Below are positions 14,001 to 24,900 of a stretch of 64,000 nt of DNA, piece after piece. A program made the translations under genes and the position numbers. How positions within the stretch are numbered: position 1 is the stretch's first letter; each line of letters opens with the position of its first letter. The DNA lies in assembly GCA_013398055.1 (NCBI GenBank), contig VZRS01014884.1:534638-598637 (forward strand), written 5' to 3'. The stretch is from Ifrita kowaldi. Lineage: Eukaryota > Chordata > Aves > Passeriformes > Cinclosomatidae. The notes beneath the pieces are model-generated. The model was not told the origin of the DNA. It searched no databases and saw only the letters and a list, made by a program, of their open reading frames with translations.

Positions 14001-14065
14001 ATTCTATTCTATTCTATTCTATTCTATTCTATTCTATTCTATTCTATTCCATTCCATTCCATTCT
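14001..14065 (+). repeat. Microsatellite (ATTCT)n / (ATTCC)n, 13 units
   Basis: Nine ATTCT units are followed by three ATTCC units and a last ATTCT. The array is pure except for the T-to-C change in the three variant units. It makes an artificial repeat peptide in overlapping open frames (13934-14186) that should not be read as a gene. Confidence 0.97.
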
Positions 14066-14110
14066 AATTTTCTCACCCTTGTCTGGATTCCAGGTCAGGG
14101 GATGTGTACT

Positions 14111-14180
14111 TCAGATGTTGTACATCAGATATTTCAGATGTTGTACATCAGATATATCAGATGTCTGTAAATCAGATATT
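14111..14180 (+). repeat. Minisatellite, three ~23-bp units
   Basis: Units begin at 14111, 14134 and 14157. Each has the form tcagatg-ttgtacatcagata with small changes, and the third is the most diverged. It lies 45 bases after the pentanucleotide array. Confidence 0.9.
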
Positions 14181-14359
14181 CCATAAATGTGCTCACCATG
14201 GCAAAAAGCCTCCTCTTCTTTCCCACCTCCTGATTAAGACCTCGTCTGGTGTGCTCTGTGCCACTGTGGGGATGCAGGCTGAGTCCCTTCCAGCTGGTGC
14301 TCTGCTGATTCGGTGATTACAGGAGCAGCACCCACTGCCAACTGTTTCATGGATTAGAT

Positions 14360-14550
14360 ATGCAGAAATTGCCATGCCAGAACAGGCCACTGGTCCATCT
14401 AGTGGCTAATGTAAGATTTTTTAGAGAAAGACATAAAAGGCTTATAATGAATCCAATTAGTCAATATTATACCAGTGGGGGATATTTCTCCCTGACCTCA
14501 GCTGGTTATCAGATTATGTACCCTGAAGCATGAGGATTGATGGTCTTTGT
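14360..14550 (+). repeat. Old sauropsid interspersed repeat, copy 2
   Basis: Several landmark blocks of a family common in turtles, crocodiles and birds appear in the right order: aattgccatgccagaacagg, then ccactggtccatctag, then gtggctaatgtaaga, then atatttctccctgacctcag, then ccctgaagcatgaggattga. The stretch normally found between ccatctag and gtggcta ('tccagtatcctgtctctgaca', from memory) is missing here, so this copy has an internal deletion. It is the better preserved of the two copies in the window and is probably linked to ancient CR1-like LINEs. Confidence 0.7.
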
Positions 14551-17500
14551 TGTTTCAGTGTAGCTGCAGACGCTCTGCTTATTCATATTTATGTTTAGGA
14601 ACAAATTCAACTTGTATACAAGAACGTGCAACTCCTCTACTGTTTCAGTGGTGTCAAACTAGTAGTGAAACATAAATTTATTGATTAAAGACATGTCTTT
14701 GAACATGGAAGAATAATGTCAAGCTTTGATTTTTTTTTTCCTACATGCTAGGAAATAGATCAGTTCCTACAGAAGAGTACTGCTTACTCTGTGATATTCT
14801 TTAGCAGATTTTTTCAATGTGGACACAGCAATTTCAAAGGAAACAACAAAACCAAACAGCTGGCATTTACTGAGGCAGACTTTACACAGGAGCAAGATCA
14901 ATCTAAGGAAAGTAAACCTCAAGTGCCTACTATAATATTGATACGTACCTCAGATTTCAGTGGTTTTTAATGCATTTTTAATGAAGAAACGCTTTTCAGA
15001 AACACAGTGTGGCCCTTCAAAATATTGCCATGGTATTTTCTGCTGAATTCACCTGGCTCTAAAAGGTAACACAGTAGCAATGAAGGTAGGTATAAAACCT
15101 CCCAAAACCCCAATTTTCATTATGAATGTGACTTCCTTTTGTGAGAAGGGAGCGCATATGTGAATGGTGAATGTCCATGTGTGCTCGTGCATTTATAGGT
15201 CTGACATCAACCTGGTCTGCTGTTTACTATGAGAGGTTTCTGAAAGCTTTACATTCGTTTCTGATGAATTTAGCCAGTCCTCTTTGTGATGTTCAGGGTG
15301 ACTCACTGGCTGGTGTATGGGAACATAATTCATCCTGCAGATTTCTCCTAGTTTTTACTGTGTTTATTGCATTGAGTATTCACTGATTTACAAATTAAGA
15401 CCTGTACTCATCACCTAAACCTCGTGGTTACATATCTACTCCCTGCTGAGTACTCACCCAAGTCATCTAGGGGCTTTTGGGGAAAGCACGTGTACTACAG
15501 GTGTTGCTATTTTGGAAGAATATTCATTTGTATAAGTTGTGCATAGTATGGTTTTGGCATTACTGACATACTCATTTTTTAAAAGGTAGAGAGGCAACAG
15601 GAGAGGTGCTGTATGAATCAGAAGATGAAGTGTTTGCAATAGAAACTACCTCTCATGCAATTAATACTTAAACGTGTTAATATCTGGTGAACAGCTGCAC
15701 ATACTATTCCTAAAAATAACATTTAATCCCAGTTTCTCCAGGAGGAACATTAGAGAGCCATTCCTCTTTCCTATGATGTGGTACATCTGAAAATAAAACA
15801 AAAGTGTGGTGCTTGGAAGAATTCCGAAAGCTTTTCCAATTCATTATTTGTCCTTCTTTGATGCCTCTGAGTTCATTCCCTGATTTGTCACTGAGTTGCA
15901 ATGCTTTTCTGCAGCTGTCCTCCCTGCCTTCACGCAGGGTTTAAGTGGCACATTGCATCCCAGGCCCCTTGCAGGGTTTCAGATGGCCAAATACACTTGT
16001 GCCAAGGGGATGCACAGAGGGAGTGTTTGCATCACCTGCCATTAACGCACAGGAGCACAGCGTCCTCAGGATCCCCTTTCCTGTGGGAGGAGGAGGAGAG
16101 GCTATTCCAGAGACCAGCACAGAGGCCAGTCTTGTCCACACGTGCATGGGATTCAACTTGAGCCACCCACCTTCCTCACTGGGGACCTGCTCACAGCAGA
16201 CCATTGCCACCGCCTGGTTTGGGTTGTGTCTCTGTGGAAAGTTGTGTGACAGAAGAGCTCAGAGTTTGGTGAGCATCTGGAGTAGGACCTGTCTGGAGCG
16301 TGCCTCCAGGTGAGGAGCACGGAAGTGTGCCCAGGTGCAGTAAGATAGGTACGACTGTAGTGTCTGAATTCAGCTCCTCTTCTGAACCTCCGTCTGTAGG
16401 AAAGTCTCTCCTTCTGCACTGCAAATTATGCCCAGAGGCTGGATACAAACCATAGCAACCCACCACAACCTAACCATGGGGAGAAGTAGGGCATTTTGGC
16501 TTGCTGGAGGTTTGGACACACTTTCCGTTGGTGCTATGCTGGGATAATAATCCATGTCTGGTTTGCCCTTCCAGACTATGACTCAGGAGTCTATCAGTCT
16601 ACTCTAAAAACTGGATGAACAATCAAAATCTGGACTGAAAATCAAAGATAATGCAGCATGGCATCTATCTCCTTCTCACAGCATGCATCTTCATATGCTC
16701 TCTGAATATTTCAAAGTGTTTTGGCACGTATTTTCCCAAAATGTTTGTTTCAGCTCTGGCAGTTAATGAAAACTCATCAAATGCAGCATTATATTGACAT
16801 TTAGATGCATGCTTTCTCTATTAGTAGTTCTTCTCTATTCATTTCCTTTAATATAAAAGTTGCAAAGTTGAGCCTTGGGTTCTGATTTATGTACTGCCTG
16901 TTCCTAGCACAAGGATTTTTGTAGAGGATGAACTGCAGCAAATGAATCCTGAGCAGAGTGCCAGAAGAGCTACTGAAGTGACCCCAGACACAAATTTGTC
17001 CCACCATATCTACTTAGGATTTTTGACTATTTACAAAGGAGTTGGCTGAAAAAGCCCTTTAGCTTGAGTATGTCTAAAGTTCAGTTTATTTTTTCTGAAT
17101 CAGGTCCTGCAGGACTCCTAAGGATTGCAGGCACCAGACAGCTGTGTTTAGCCTTGCCTGTTACAGTAACGTCAAGGAAACCTATCATAACTGGCAAGCC
17201 TTCTAAAAACATGAGTGCTTATGGCTTACAAAAGAAGAAAACAGGCAGATTAAAATAAACTGTTACCAGACAGAAAGACACCCACCCTCTTCCCCTATAA
17301 CTTCTTTTTAAAAGCCCCAGGAATTTGCTTTGATCAGACTTTAAGGTGAGAGCAGATCTTCTGGAAGTTATCTTCAAGCTAACAAAACAGTGATAAGCAA
17401 GGGAGGAAATGGAGCCAAGATACATCATATTTGTTAAAAGACAAAAATCTGGTGATTGTGACAAACTCTTCTAAGATCTAGCAAGAGGACATTACAGAAT

Positions 17501-17641
17501 GAGCCTTGCTTGCACTGTTGGTCTGTTCGTGTGGCTCTGGGATTTGAGCTTCTCTGGAGGAGACACAGAGAGACTTGAAAATTCAGCCACCTCTGGTTGG
17601 CTTTCCCCTTGCCGGGATAAAGTCAAAGTACAGAATGCAAG

Positions 17642-17724
17642 TGAAAAACAGAGAAACAAGAAACAAACTGAAACAAACTCCAAACCAACCAAACAAAAAA
17701 AAACCCAACAGAAACCCACCCAAG
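17642..17724 (+). repeat. A/C-rich low-complexity tract (CAAA-like)
   Basis: Nearly all A and C on the plus strand, with repeated aaac, caaac and accaa words and an A9 run. It produces the Lys/Gln/Asn/Thr-rich open frames at 17499-17772, which are artefacts of composition. Confidence 0.9.
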
Positions 17725-18877
17725 CCTCTCCCTCACTATTGGTCTCTATCAAGGAGTCGAGTCACTGAGTGATTTCAAAGCCAATAAGAAGCCAGACTTC
17801 TTGAGACACCAGGAAAATGAGCTTCCTAAGGGAACACTTTATGTTATTATGGAAAACAAAAATGATTTGGTCCACTCAGTCAAAGCCACATTAGTATGCA
17901 TCACTTTATCAGGCTGCTGTAAACCCATCTTCACTAGCCAATTGACAGAGGGCTTGTGTTGAGCAGCTGGAAGAACCTTACGGAATTGAGCCTTTAATTT
18001 TCATGGAGAGCTTCCAGGTTTAAAATGGAGTGAGGTGAGAATTTGCAGCGAAAGAGCATGGCTCCACCAGCCTTCAGCCAAAGAGAGATGGAAAGTCTCC
18101 CTGCTACAGCAGGAGCAGCCAGGTCTAAAAATGACACTAAAATGGGAGTCACCACCATCCTTAGAAAGGAGTCCAGGAAAGATGGGATGCACCCCCTTTG
18201 TGGAGTCCCTCCCTCTTTACATTGACTGCAGGAGAAGCACAAGTAATGTTTTTGACTGTTTGCTCAGTTTTATACCCCTAAAATCTGTGTCTGGTTGAAC
18301 AGCTCAAGGAAAATGGCTTATTGCCTCTGCAGATGCCAAGGCTGTGGTGCAGATAAGCAGAGGACTCCACTGTGTTATTGGTCAGGGCTCCTCCACCCAG
18401 CAATATTTAGAGTAAAGAAGCCCAACAGCACAAACAGGATTTGTGCGTGCAGTTATCTTGTTTGCCTGGATTTTTAATAGCAGCAAATTGCTTGACAGGA
18501 CATTTCTGAGGAAGGTGAAAACAAACAGTCTTCCATCTGGAGTTTCTCTGCTGGTACAGGGTTTTTAACCTGAGAACCCAGAGTAACCTAAAGTCACATG
18601 GAGAAAAGGTCAGAAGTGGTTATGGCTCTGAACAAGCTGCTCATCGGCAAGGACTTCTGCTTAGCACATGATTTCCACAGGGCAGTTTTGTTCCAGCTGT
18701 GTTAGATAAAATGCTTAGATAAGAACTACAAGACACAGACGGTAAAAGGACTTTCTATTCGAAGTCGTGAACACACGAAGGATACGTCAGGACTTACCCT
18801 GGTGTGTTCAGGGTAAAAAGGAGAGTACATGCCAGGAAAAAGGAGCGTGCCTTGCACATCAACTCAGAACATTTGTA

Positions 18878-18883
18878 TTTTAT
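18878..18883 (-). promoter_or_regulatory. Possible polyadenylation signal AATAAA
   Basis: AATAAA on the minus strand, about 200 bases downstream of the stop codon at 19086-19088 of a candidate terminal exon. A G/T-containing stretch (gttgatgtgcaagg) follows within about 30 bases. Such hexamers are frequent by chance, and it has meaning only if the exon is real. Confidence 0.2.
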
Positions 18884-19085
18884 TCGCTGTTGGCCAGTTC
18901 CTAACAACGTTGTCCTGAAACCATCTAAATGGCAGGGAAACATACCTGTAGGTAGTTTGCCATGTGCCCTGAGACCCGGGATCCCTTTGGATGCAGCTGG
19001 TGTTCAGGAGATTACCTGGCCCTTTCAAAGCTTGCTGTTCACTGGGTCTGATACCATCTGTGATTGTGAATTAATATGATGTTAG

Positions 19086-19306
19086 TCACTGCCACTCTTG
19101 CTTAAAAATGTTTTCTTCAAATTCCGTACAATGTCTTGCAGCTTCTGGATCTTCAGATAAGATACAGAAGGGCATTTTAATGGTGTCATTTATGTACTCT
19201 TTGAATGTTATAACAGTCTTTGGCTTCATTTCCCCTGACTTGGCAGCAGGATTGTTTTGCTTTATTCCTGATTTCTCCCAGGCCTTTACCAGGCACTGAG
19301 TCTGGG
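19086..19306 (-). CDS. Candidate terminal coding exon, unknown gene (weak)
   Basis: On the minus strand, a long pyrimidine tract (ttatttccctctcctacc, then ttccttgacag) makes a strong splice acceptor at 19307/19308. The next 221 bases read as 2 bases plus 72 codons and a TGA stop. The segment starts QTQCLVKAWEKSGIKQNNPA and ends with HCTEFEENIFKQEWQ. It is charged, has three cysteines and has no low complexity. An AATAAA lies about 200 bases beyond the stop. I do not recognise a family. The frame also stays open upstream of the acceptor (138 codons in all), so the open length by itself is not proof. Entry would be phase 1. It may be chance, a lineage-specific gene or a decayed exon. Confidence 0.27.
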
Positions 19307-19610
19307 CTGTCAAGGAAGGTAGGAGAGGGAAATAACCGAGAATTGTCACAATCCTTGGCATGTTGCACCTTGACTCCATCGCCACTTCAGAGCAGGAGCA
19401 AAAGGGCAGCACAAGCACCATGCACACCAGAGGAAACAGTGAAACGGGGCCCTTTGTCCAGCCAAGAACCACAGCTAAGTTAGACACCAGAGCAGTCCTC
19501 ACTTTCCTTCACAATCTGATGGCCTGCACAGACATCTTGCAGCTCTTGGTTTTCCAGTATTATGTTCCTCCCCACATTACTACTTCCTTGACCTTCAGAC
19601 CTTCCTCTAT

Positions 19611-19670
19611 CCCATCCCATCCCATCCCATCCCATCCCATCCCATCCCATCCCATCCCATCCCATCTCAT
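19611..19670 (+). repeat. Microsatellite (CCCAT)n, 12 units
   Basis: Eleven exact CCCAT units, then one CTCAT. It encodes the His/Pro/Ser/Ile-type repeat peptides seen in both directions (for example the DGMGW repeat on the minus strand), which are not a gene. Confidence 0.97.
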
Positions 19671-20344
19671 CCCTGCCAACTGGCCTCAGGCAGCTCACAC
19701 AAGAGGCTTGGGGCGGACAGCCTCTGCCTGTCCAGCTGCAGTGTGGCTGCTGTCCCCTCCCCTTTCCTAGCCAGCCGTCACGCCCACATGCAGCTGCCGC
19801 TAAGCAAAGCAGCACAAAGCCAGCAGATTTGCATACATCTGGGCAAACTTTCTGTGAGGTCTCAGTGGCTGAGTTTCACTTTGGGTTTCAGGCTAATGTG
19901 GAGCCAGACAGTGGTGGGCATCAGTAAGTGTGTAGAAGGGATATGTCTCGTCACTTCTGCTTGCCAGGTTGGGTATTCCACTGTTGGAAAATTCACTGTC
20001 TGCTTGTATTCAAAAGTTCCCTTTAGTGAGACTAAAATTATTGTCAAGGCTTTGCTGCTTTTGGCACTGATACATGTGAGGGAAGTCTCTGGGACTGTTT
20101 AGTCTACAGGAGCAATGACCAAGGTGGTCGTGAGGGTGGTGGTGGTGGGGATATAGCACCAGTTTTCAAATAGGATAAATATCGCAAGCTAGGAAAAGGG
20201 CATGCTCTCTATGTTCTTGGAGAACAAGACAAAATGGAAGTGGCTTAAATTATCAATGCAGAAGTTTTGCTTAGGTACTAGGGAAAGCCTTCTCATGGCA
20301 AAGATGACAGTGCAGCCATAGAAGAGTTTATTAAGGAAAATTGT
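19671..20344. other. Non-coding stretch, nothing recognised
   Basis: Holds a short (GGT)n run at about 20135-20147. A 119-codon open frame at 19743-20102 (+) has no recognisable motif. Confidence 0.6.
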
Positions 20345-20490
20345 GTAGCCTTCATCATGCTGCCAGGGCAGGAGGCGGCAGAAGTCCAGCACAGATTAGA
20401 TCAGTATCTGACTCTGCTGGAACAGGCAGATGGACCTGGTGACCTCTCAAGGTCTCTTCCAACCCTGTTTTCTCTGACTCATTTTCAATA
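20345..20490 (+). mobile_element. CR1-type LINE, truncated 3' end
   Basis: The closing block of CR1 3' ends is clear: atggacctggtgacctctca, followed by aggtctcttccaaccctg and a tttctctgactc tail in place of the usual attctatgattc. Upstream, cagcacagattagatcagta with tctgactctgctgg resembles the CR1 3' untranslated region. The 5' limit is uncertain. It is a non-coding, 5'-truncated insertion, as is usual for CR1. Confidence 0.75.
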
Positions 20491-20898
20491 CCAAGAAAAT
20501 GCAATCAGTGCACTTTTGGAGGCTGTATTAAGATGGGTAAGAGAGCACCTCTACCCTGGGGAACGTGGAGAGTCCACGGAGATGAGACAAAGTGTGCCTG
20601 GGGGAAGAGGGAGGCAGAGAGAGGGGAGCCATGTTTCCCAAAGCTGTCTAGTGTCAAGGCAGCGGGGAGGAATCAGTGCTTTTGGAGCCAACATCTACCG
20701 GCTGTCTGACCAGAGACTGGTCAGAAACATTAAGCTTTTGTGTTGCCAGTGGGTCTGAAGTTTGGTGATTTTTATATTGCTTTCAAATACTATTAATATT
20801 TTGCATGTCAGAAGGCTACAAAACTTCCCATTCTGCCTTTCAGAGACCCTAAAATATTTCAATTTCCTTATCAAATTCCTTATCAAATAAGGTTTTGC

Positions 20899-21161
20899 TC
20901 AGATAGTCCTAATGTGAGATTTCCAGGTGGTGGTTTTCTGCAGAGGAACCCAAGAGCTGAGGCAGATATCAATCTGATTTGATGGAACCACAGAATTCTC
21001 CCGGTCCTTCTTCCCTTTTCTCCATGGGAGAGCAACTGGCTGCTCATCTGTGAGCTGAAATGCCACACCACTCAAGATGCTGTCTCTCTGTGAAGAGGCT
21101 GCTGAAGGACCAGGCTGCAGCAGCAACTGCAAAGCAACTGAGGCTGCTTCTTCAGCTTCAC
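20899..21161 (-). CDS. Candidate terminal coding exon, unknown gene (weak)
   Basis: On the minus strand, aaatgctctcatctccacag gives a good splice acceptor at 21162/21163. The next 263 bases read as 2 bases plus 86 codons and a TGA stop. The segment starts GEAEEAASVALQLLLQPGPS and continues with a basic KGKKDREN patch. The frame also stays open upstream of the acceptor. I find no strong donor inside it, so it would be a last exon if real. No AATAAA lies within the first 150 bases past the stop. I do not recognise a family. It shares strand and entry phase (phase 1) with the candidates at 19086-19306 and 11299-11479, but two exons that both end in stops cannot be consecutive parts of one protein. 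Confidence 0.22.
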
Positions 21162-21249
21162 CTGTGGAGATGAGAGCATTTAATAAACTAGGCAAATTAA
21201 TTATATTTACATTAATCATTTGATCTTGATTTTTTTAGCGCTCCCACTT

Positions 21250-21950
21250 GCTACCTGAGGGACTTCCACAGACCCAGCTGGAGCTGTCACATTTGGCACT
21301 TGGGTTTGGAGCACAAAAAGCCAACACATGTGCACAGGCATGTGCTCAGAGGCAAACACACCCGTCCCCGGTCATTCCCTGTCAGCAGGGGTGGCAGGTC
21401 CCAGAGGGATGTTGTCTCCTGGAGATGGGGAAGATGCAGAGGGGGGCTGGGAGGAAGCGTGAAGCAGGGGACCTGCCTTTGTTCTTTTAATTTCCACATT
21501 CACCAGACAAGCAGTGCCCATCCCCGAGCTCCGAGGGGAGTTAGAGGTGGGTCACACTTCTGGCCATGCTGGAGAGCCTCAGCAGCATGGGCAGTGGGGG
21601 GCTGCAGCACATCCACACCAGTAGCTGCTCTGCTGGGTCAGCAGCAGGGGGATGCTGGCAGGTCTCAAGGCACTGCTGGCACGACACAACGAGCCCCCAC
21701 AGTCTGGCAGGTGGAAGGGCTCTGCCAGATTGCCTGCGAGCCAGCAAACAAATCAAGCAGAGCCGATGGTGTCTCCAGGCAGCTCAGCTCCCACAGGTGT
21801 TGTTTTTATTTCCAGCATCAGGGGAGCAATGCCGAGGCTCTGCAGAGAGGCAGGGGAGAGGGCAGCTTGCCTTTGTTCACTCTGATTTCTTGTGGAGGCA
21901 CCAGAAGAGCCTTTCCCGGCACTGCCGTCATTGCCTTCTGCAAAATCTGC
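21250..21950. other. GC-richer non-coding patch
   Basis: Visibly richer in G and C than its surroundings, with scattered CpG but not a clear CpG island. The lower stop-codon frequency explains several long overlapping frames here, including the longest in the window (222 codons, 21300-21968 +). Its product is Arg/Gly/Ser/Cys-rich without a recognisable domain, and other frames on both strands are open at the same place. Confidence 0.55.
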
Positions 21951-21968
21951 CTCATTAAGGAGTCATAA

Positions 21969-24900
21969 AAAAAATACATTTTTGCCCTATTTTTCTTTCT
22001 AGGAATTAATCTGACTCACTGTGCTGTCCTGCATTCCTTACAGACCAGCTTATTTCTGTTTACCCAGTGCAGTGCAGAGCCCTGCACTCTCTTCTGGCTG
22101 TGAAACCACTGGACCTTGGTGACTTCCCAATAGCTCCAGCAGCCATCCCACAGCTTCTTCACCGGCTCACTGCTAGGAGCCCACTGCTCTTGGTCCAGCT
22201 GCTCTGCATTTACGTGGGGAAGCCCAGGACAGCTGGAATCTGCTCTTTCCAGCAACAACTGTTATTTCTGCTTTAGTGGGCAGTGGTGGCATCTCTGGAG
22301 AATATCACAGTCTGCAGGACTGCAGGGTACCCTCCAGTCTAGCCATTGTTTGCCATTGGGTATTTACTAATGGCAATGATTAACAGGGAGAACTAAGTCC
22401 ATCCTCTCCCCTGGGAGACACTGGTGCTATTTAAAATAGCAGAACAACCAAACCAAACCGGGAGAAGACTCTTAGAGATATCAAGTCTCAAACACAACAA
22501 CTCAGCGATCCTCAAGCCTTTCAAATAACCTTCAGTTTTGTACACTAGCCTGTTTCAATGAAGAGCCACCCTTACAAAATCCCCCAAAGACCAATAATCT
22601 CCAGTTGCTTCCAGCAGTAAAAGTTCTCTCTACGGGAGAGTTCTCTCTAAGGGGAGCTTGCAGATACAGCATCTTCAGGCTAAAAATTAATCTAGTTGGA
22701 AAGCCTTCAACCCACCATGAGGTGGTGGGAAAATTGGCTTCTGAGAAGATGGCAACAGGTTGTGTCCTAGAAGCTCCCAAAAGTAACCTTGTGCAGTTGA
22801 CTGAGATGAGTCACCACAAAAGCCCATGTGATTTGGAAATGGGGGTTGGTATCAGTATAATAAAACCTACATGGTTGGTGTAAATCTACCACCCCTGCTG
22901 CTCTCCTAACCAAGGTCTTCACTTGAGCTCCCTTCACAAGCCCTGCATACAACTCAAAGACTGTCAGGTGTGGGCAGTCACGGCTACAGATAAAGCACAG
23001 AGCGCTTTGAATGGTTCCCACCTGAACGCTGAGGGAAACGTGTGCAGCAGCCTGCAGGGTGAAACCGTGCCCCGTGGCAGCTCTCAACAAACAGGATGTC
23101 AGTGTGTAATTGCTTCAGACTGACCTGAACAGTGGCAGGGCCGTGCAGGGCTGCAGGGTCCCTGCAGATAACCCTGCAGCAAGGGAGGGATGTTTGTGTA
23201 TAGCACCATCTGGCATAGGTGGAGCTGGCCCTAGCTATTTGTTATGCTGAAGAAAACCCTAGGAAAATGTGGATCCCTCTGTGTTTCACTGATCTATCAG
23301 GAAAAATGAATTGACAAGCTAAGGGTGTCTTGACTAACAAAACAACAAGTTAGCCTCTGGGTCAATGGTGGGACTGCTAATTACCCTACCATTACTCTTG
23401 GATATAACCTCAGAAACATGGGTTTTTTATAAAAGTGATTGAGGTGGTGATTTATTTTATAGTTTTATCCTTGTTGCATGAATCTGAGAAATCATCTAAG
23501 TTTTAGCAGCACCAATTTACAGATCCAGGCATTAATGATAATTATGATACAATGATAGGAAAATTGAAGTTGTAGAGATGTGATCCAAATTCAAGCCTCC
23601 ATGTAAGGCACAATCCACATTAATTGAGTCTAATTAAACATATTCACTTGGCTACAGAAGAAAAAGAAATAATGATAGTGTTGACACAGATGCTTCTAGA
23701 AGAAGCGAGGGAGTAGGAATAGTTTAAGCTGGCATTCACTGCAGAGAAATATCTGTTGTATCTCAGACTAAGTATTTGTCAGTGTTGAGCCAGTTACTGC
23801 AGTGGTAATTTGGTCTTCTTGAGGGGTGTAAATAGAAGTTATTAAAATATAAAATAAATATTTATAAATAACATTGTCATAAAAAGGCACAACGGATGCA
23901 CAAGCAAAAACTTGTTTGGGTGAAAACAAAGAGTAGTTGCAGCTGCTGGTACACGTGAGTAGCTGCTGGAATTTACCTTGAACACAAAAATGTGAATTTG
24001 CATAGTTAAATGTTGGCTTCAAGCAAGCACCTGGATTTGATGCAATTAATGGATCTGGTGGGTGCTGTTCCAATCACCCCAACACCCATGAGACAGACCT
24101 ACAAAGTAAATTAAAAGACTTAGTAAAGGGTTTTCTTCCAAGTAAGTCTTGCAGCTTTATTTACCATCTCATTTTAAAGCTTTACTGGCTTATTTGGCCG
24201 TTTATCTACATTGTCAATAACCCACCAAAGTTCTGGATTCTTATCTTTTTTGGTAATTAGAATTTGCAATTCTAATTCCATAGTAATCATTTATTTACAG
24301 GAACTAAGGTTTAAGGATTGATTCAGGGCCTAATGAGATGTAGAGGTTCAGCAGCCACACCGTGGTGTTACTTCTTTGAGAAACACTGGGCTTAAAGCAA
24401 GGCAGGACAGTCCCGTCTTCCACTCTGATGCTGGCAGAAGACCTGACCAGCTGTTTATAAGTCTCAGGGTAGGAAGCCAGTGTCTGACCAGGGATTATGT
24501 TTCATCCTAGCCCTTCCCAAGCATGGAGATAGTCTGAAATAAACAAAGGTTTCATTTTGGTGGTTTAAAGTGATGGCTGTATGTTTAAGCTTCAGCAACA
24601 GCAGTGCAAGGAAAAACTCCCAACTCCTGGAAACGTGAGGTTCATGTATGGGTAATACTTGAAGGTGTTGAGAGTCAAACACAGGAAACCCATCTCAGAT
24701 GAAATTCTCAAGCCTATAGAAATCCCAGAAGTTGCAGGCAGAGCAAAATTCAAGTCTCCCTAGGCTCTGCTGCCTTTTCGTGATGAGTCAGGGACTCAAA
24801 TGCTACCCAGCCGTAGGTAATGTTGGTAAAAAGGAGCTGAATTCTCTCTTCCCAACATGGAGGTGACAGACCTGGACAATACACATGAGGCTTTCTGTGG

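Larger units (their letters stand above)
14551..19085. other. Non-coding stretch, no gene recognised
   Basis: Overlapping open frames on both strands at 15901-16555 (up to 122 codons) reflect a locally GC-richer segment and show no domain. An A/C-rich tract lies at 17642-17724. On the minus strand, AATAAA at 18883-18878 could serve as the poly-A signal of the candidate exon at 19086-19306. Confidence 0.55.

Noticed and set aside
13934..14186. Tyr/Ser/Ile/Leu repeat peptides
   Set aside because: They are translations of the ATTCT microsatellite and the adjacent minisatellite.
17499..17772. Lys/Gln/Thr/Pro-rich small protein
   Set aside because: It is produced by the A/C-rich tract and has no start or splice context of note.
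21300..21968. Longest open frame in the window (222 codons)
   Set aside because: It lies in a GC-richer patch where several frames on both strands are open together. The product has no domain and an odd Arg/Gly/Cys-rich make-up.
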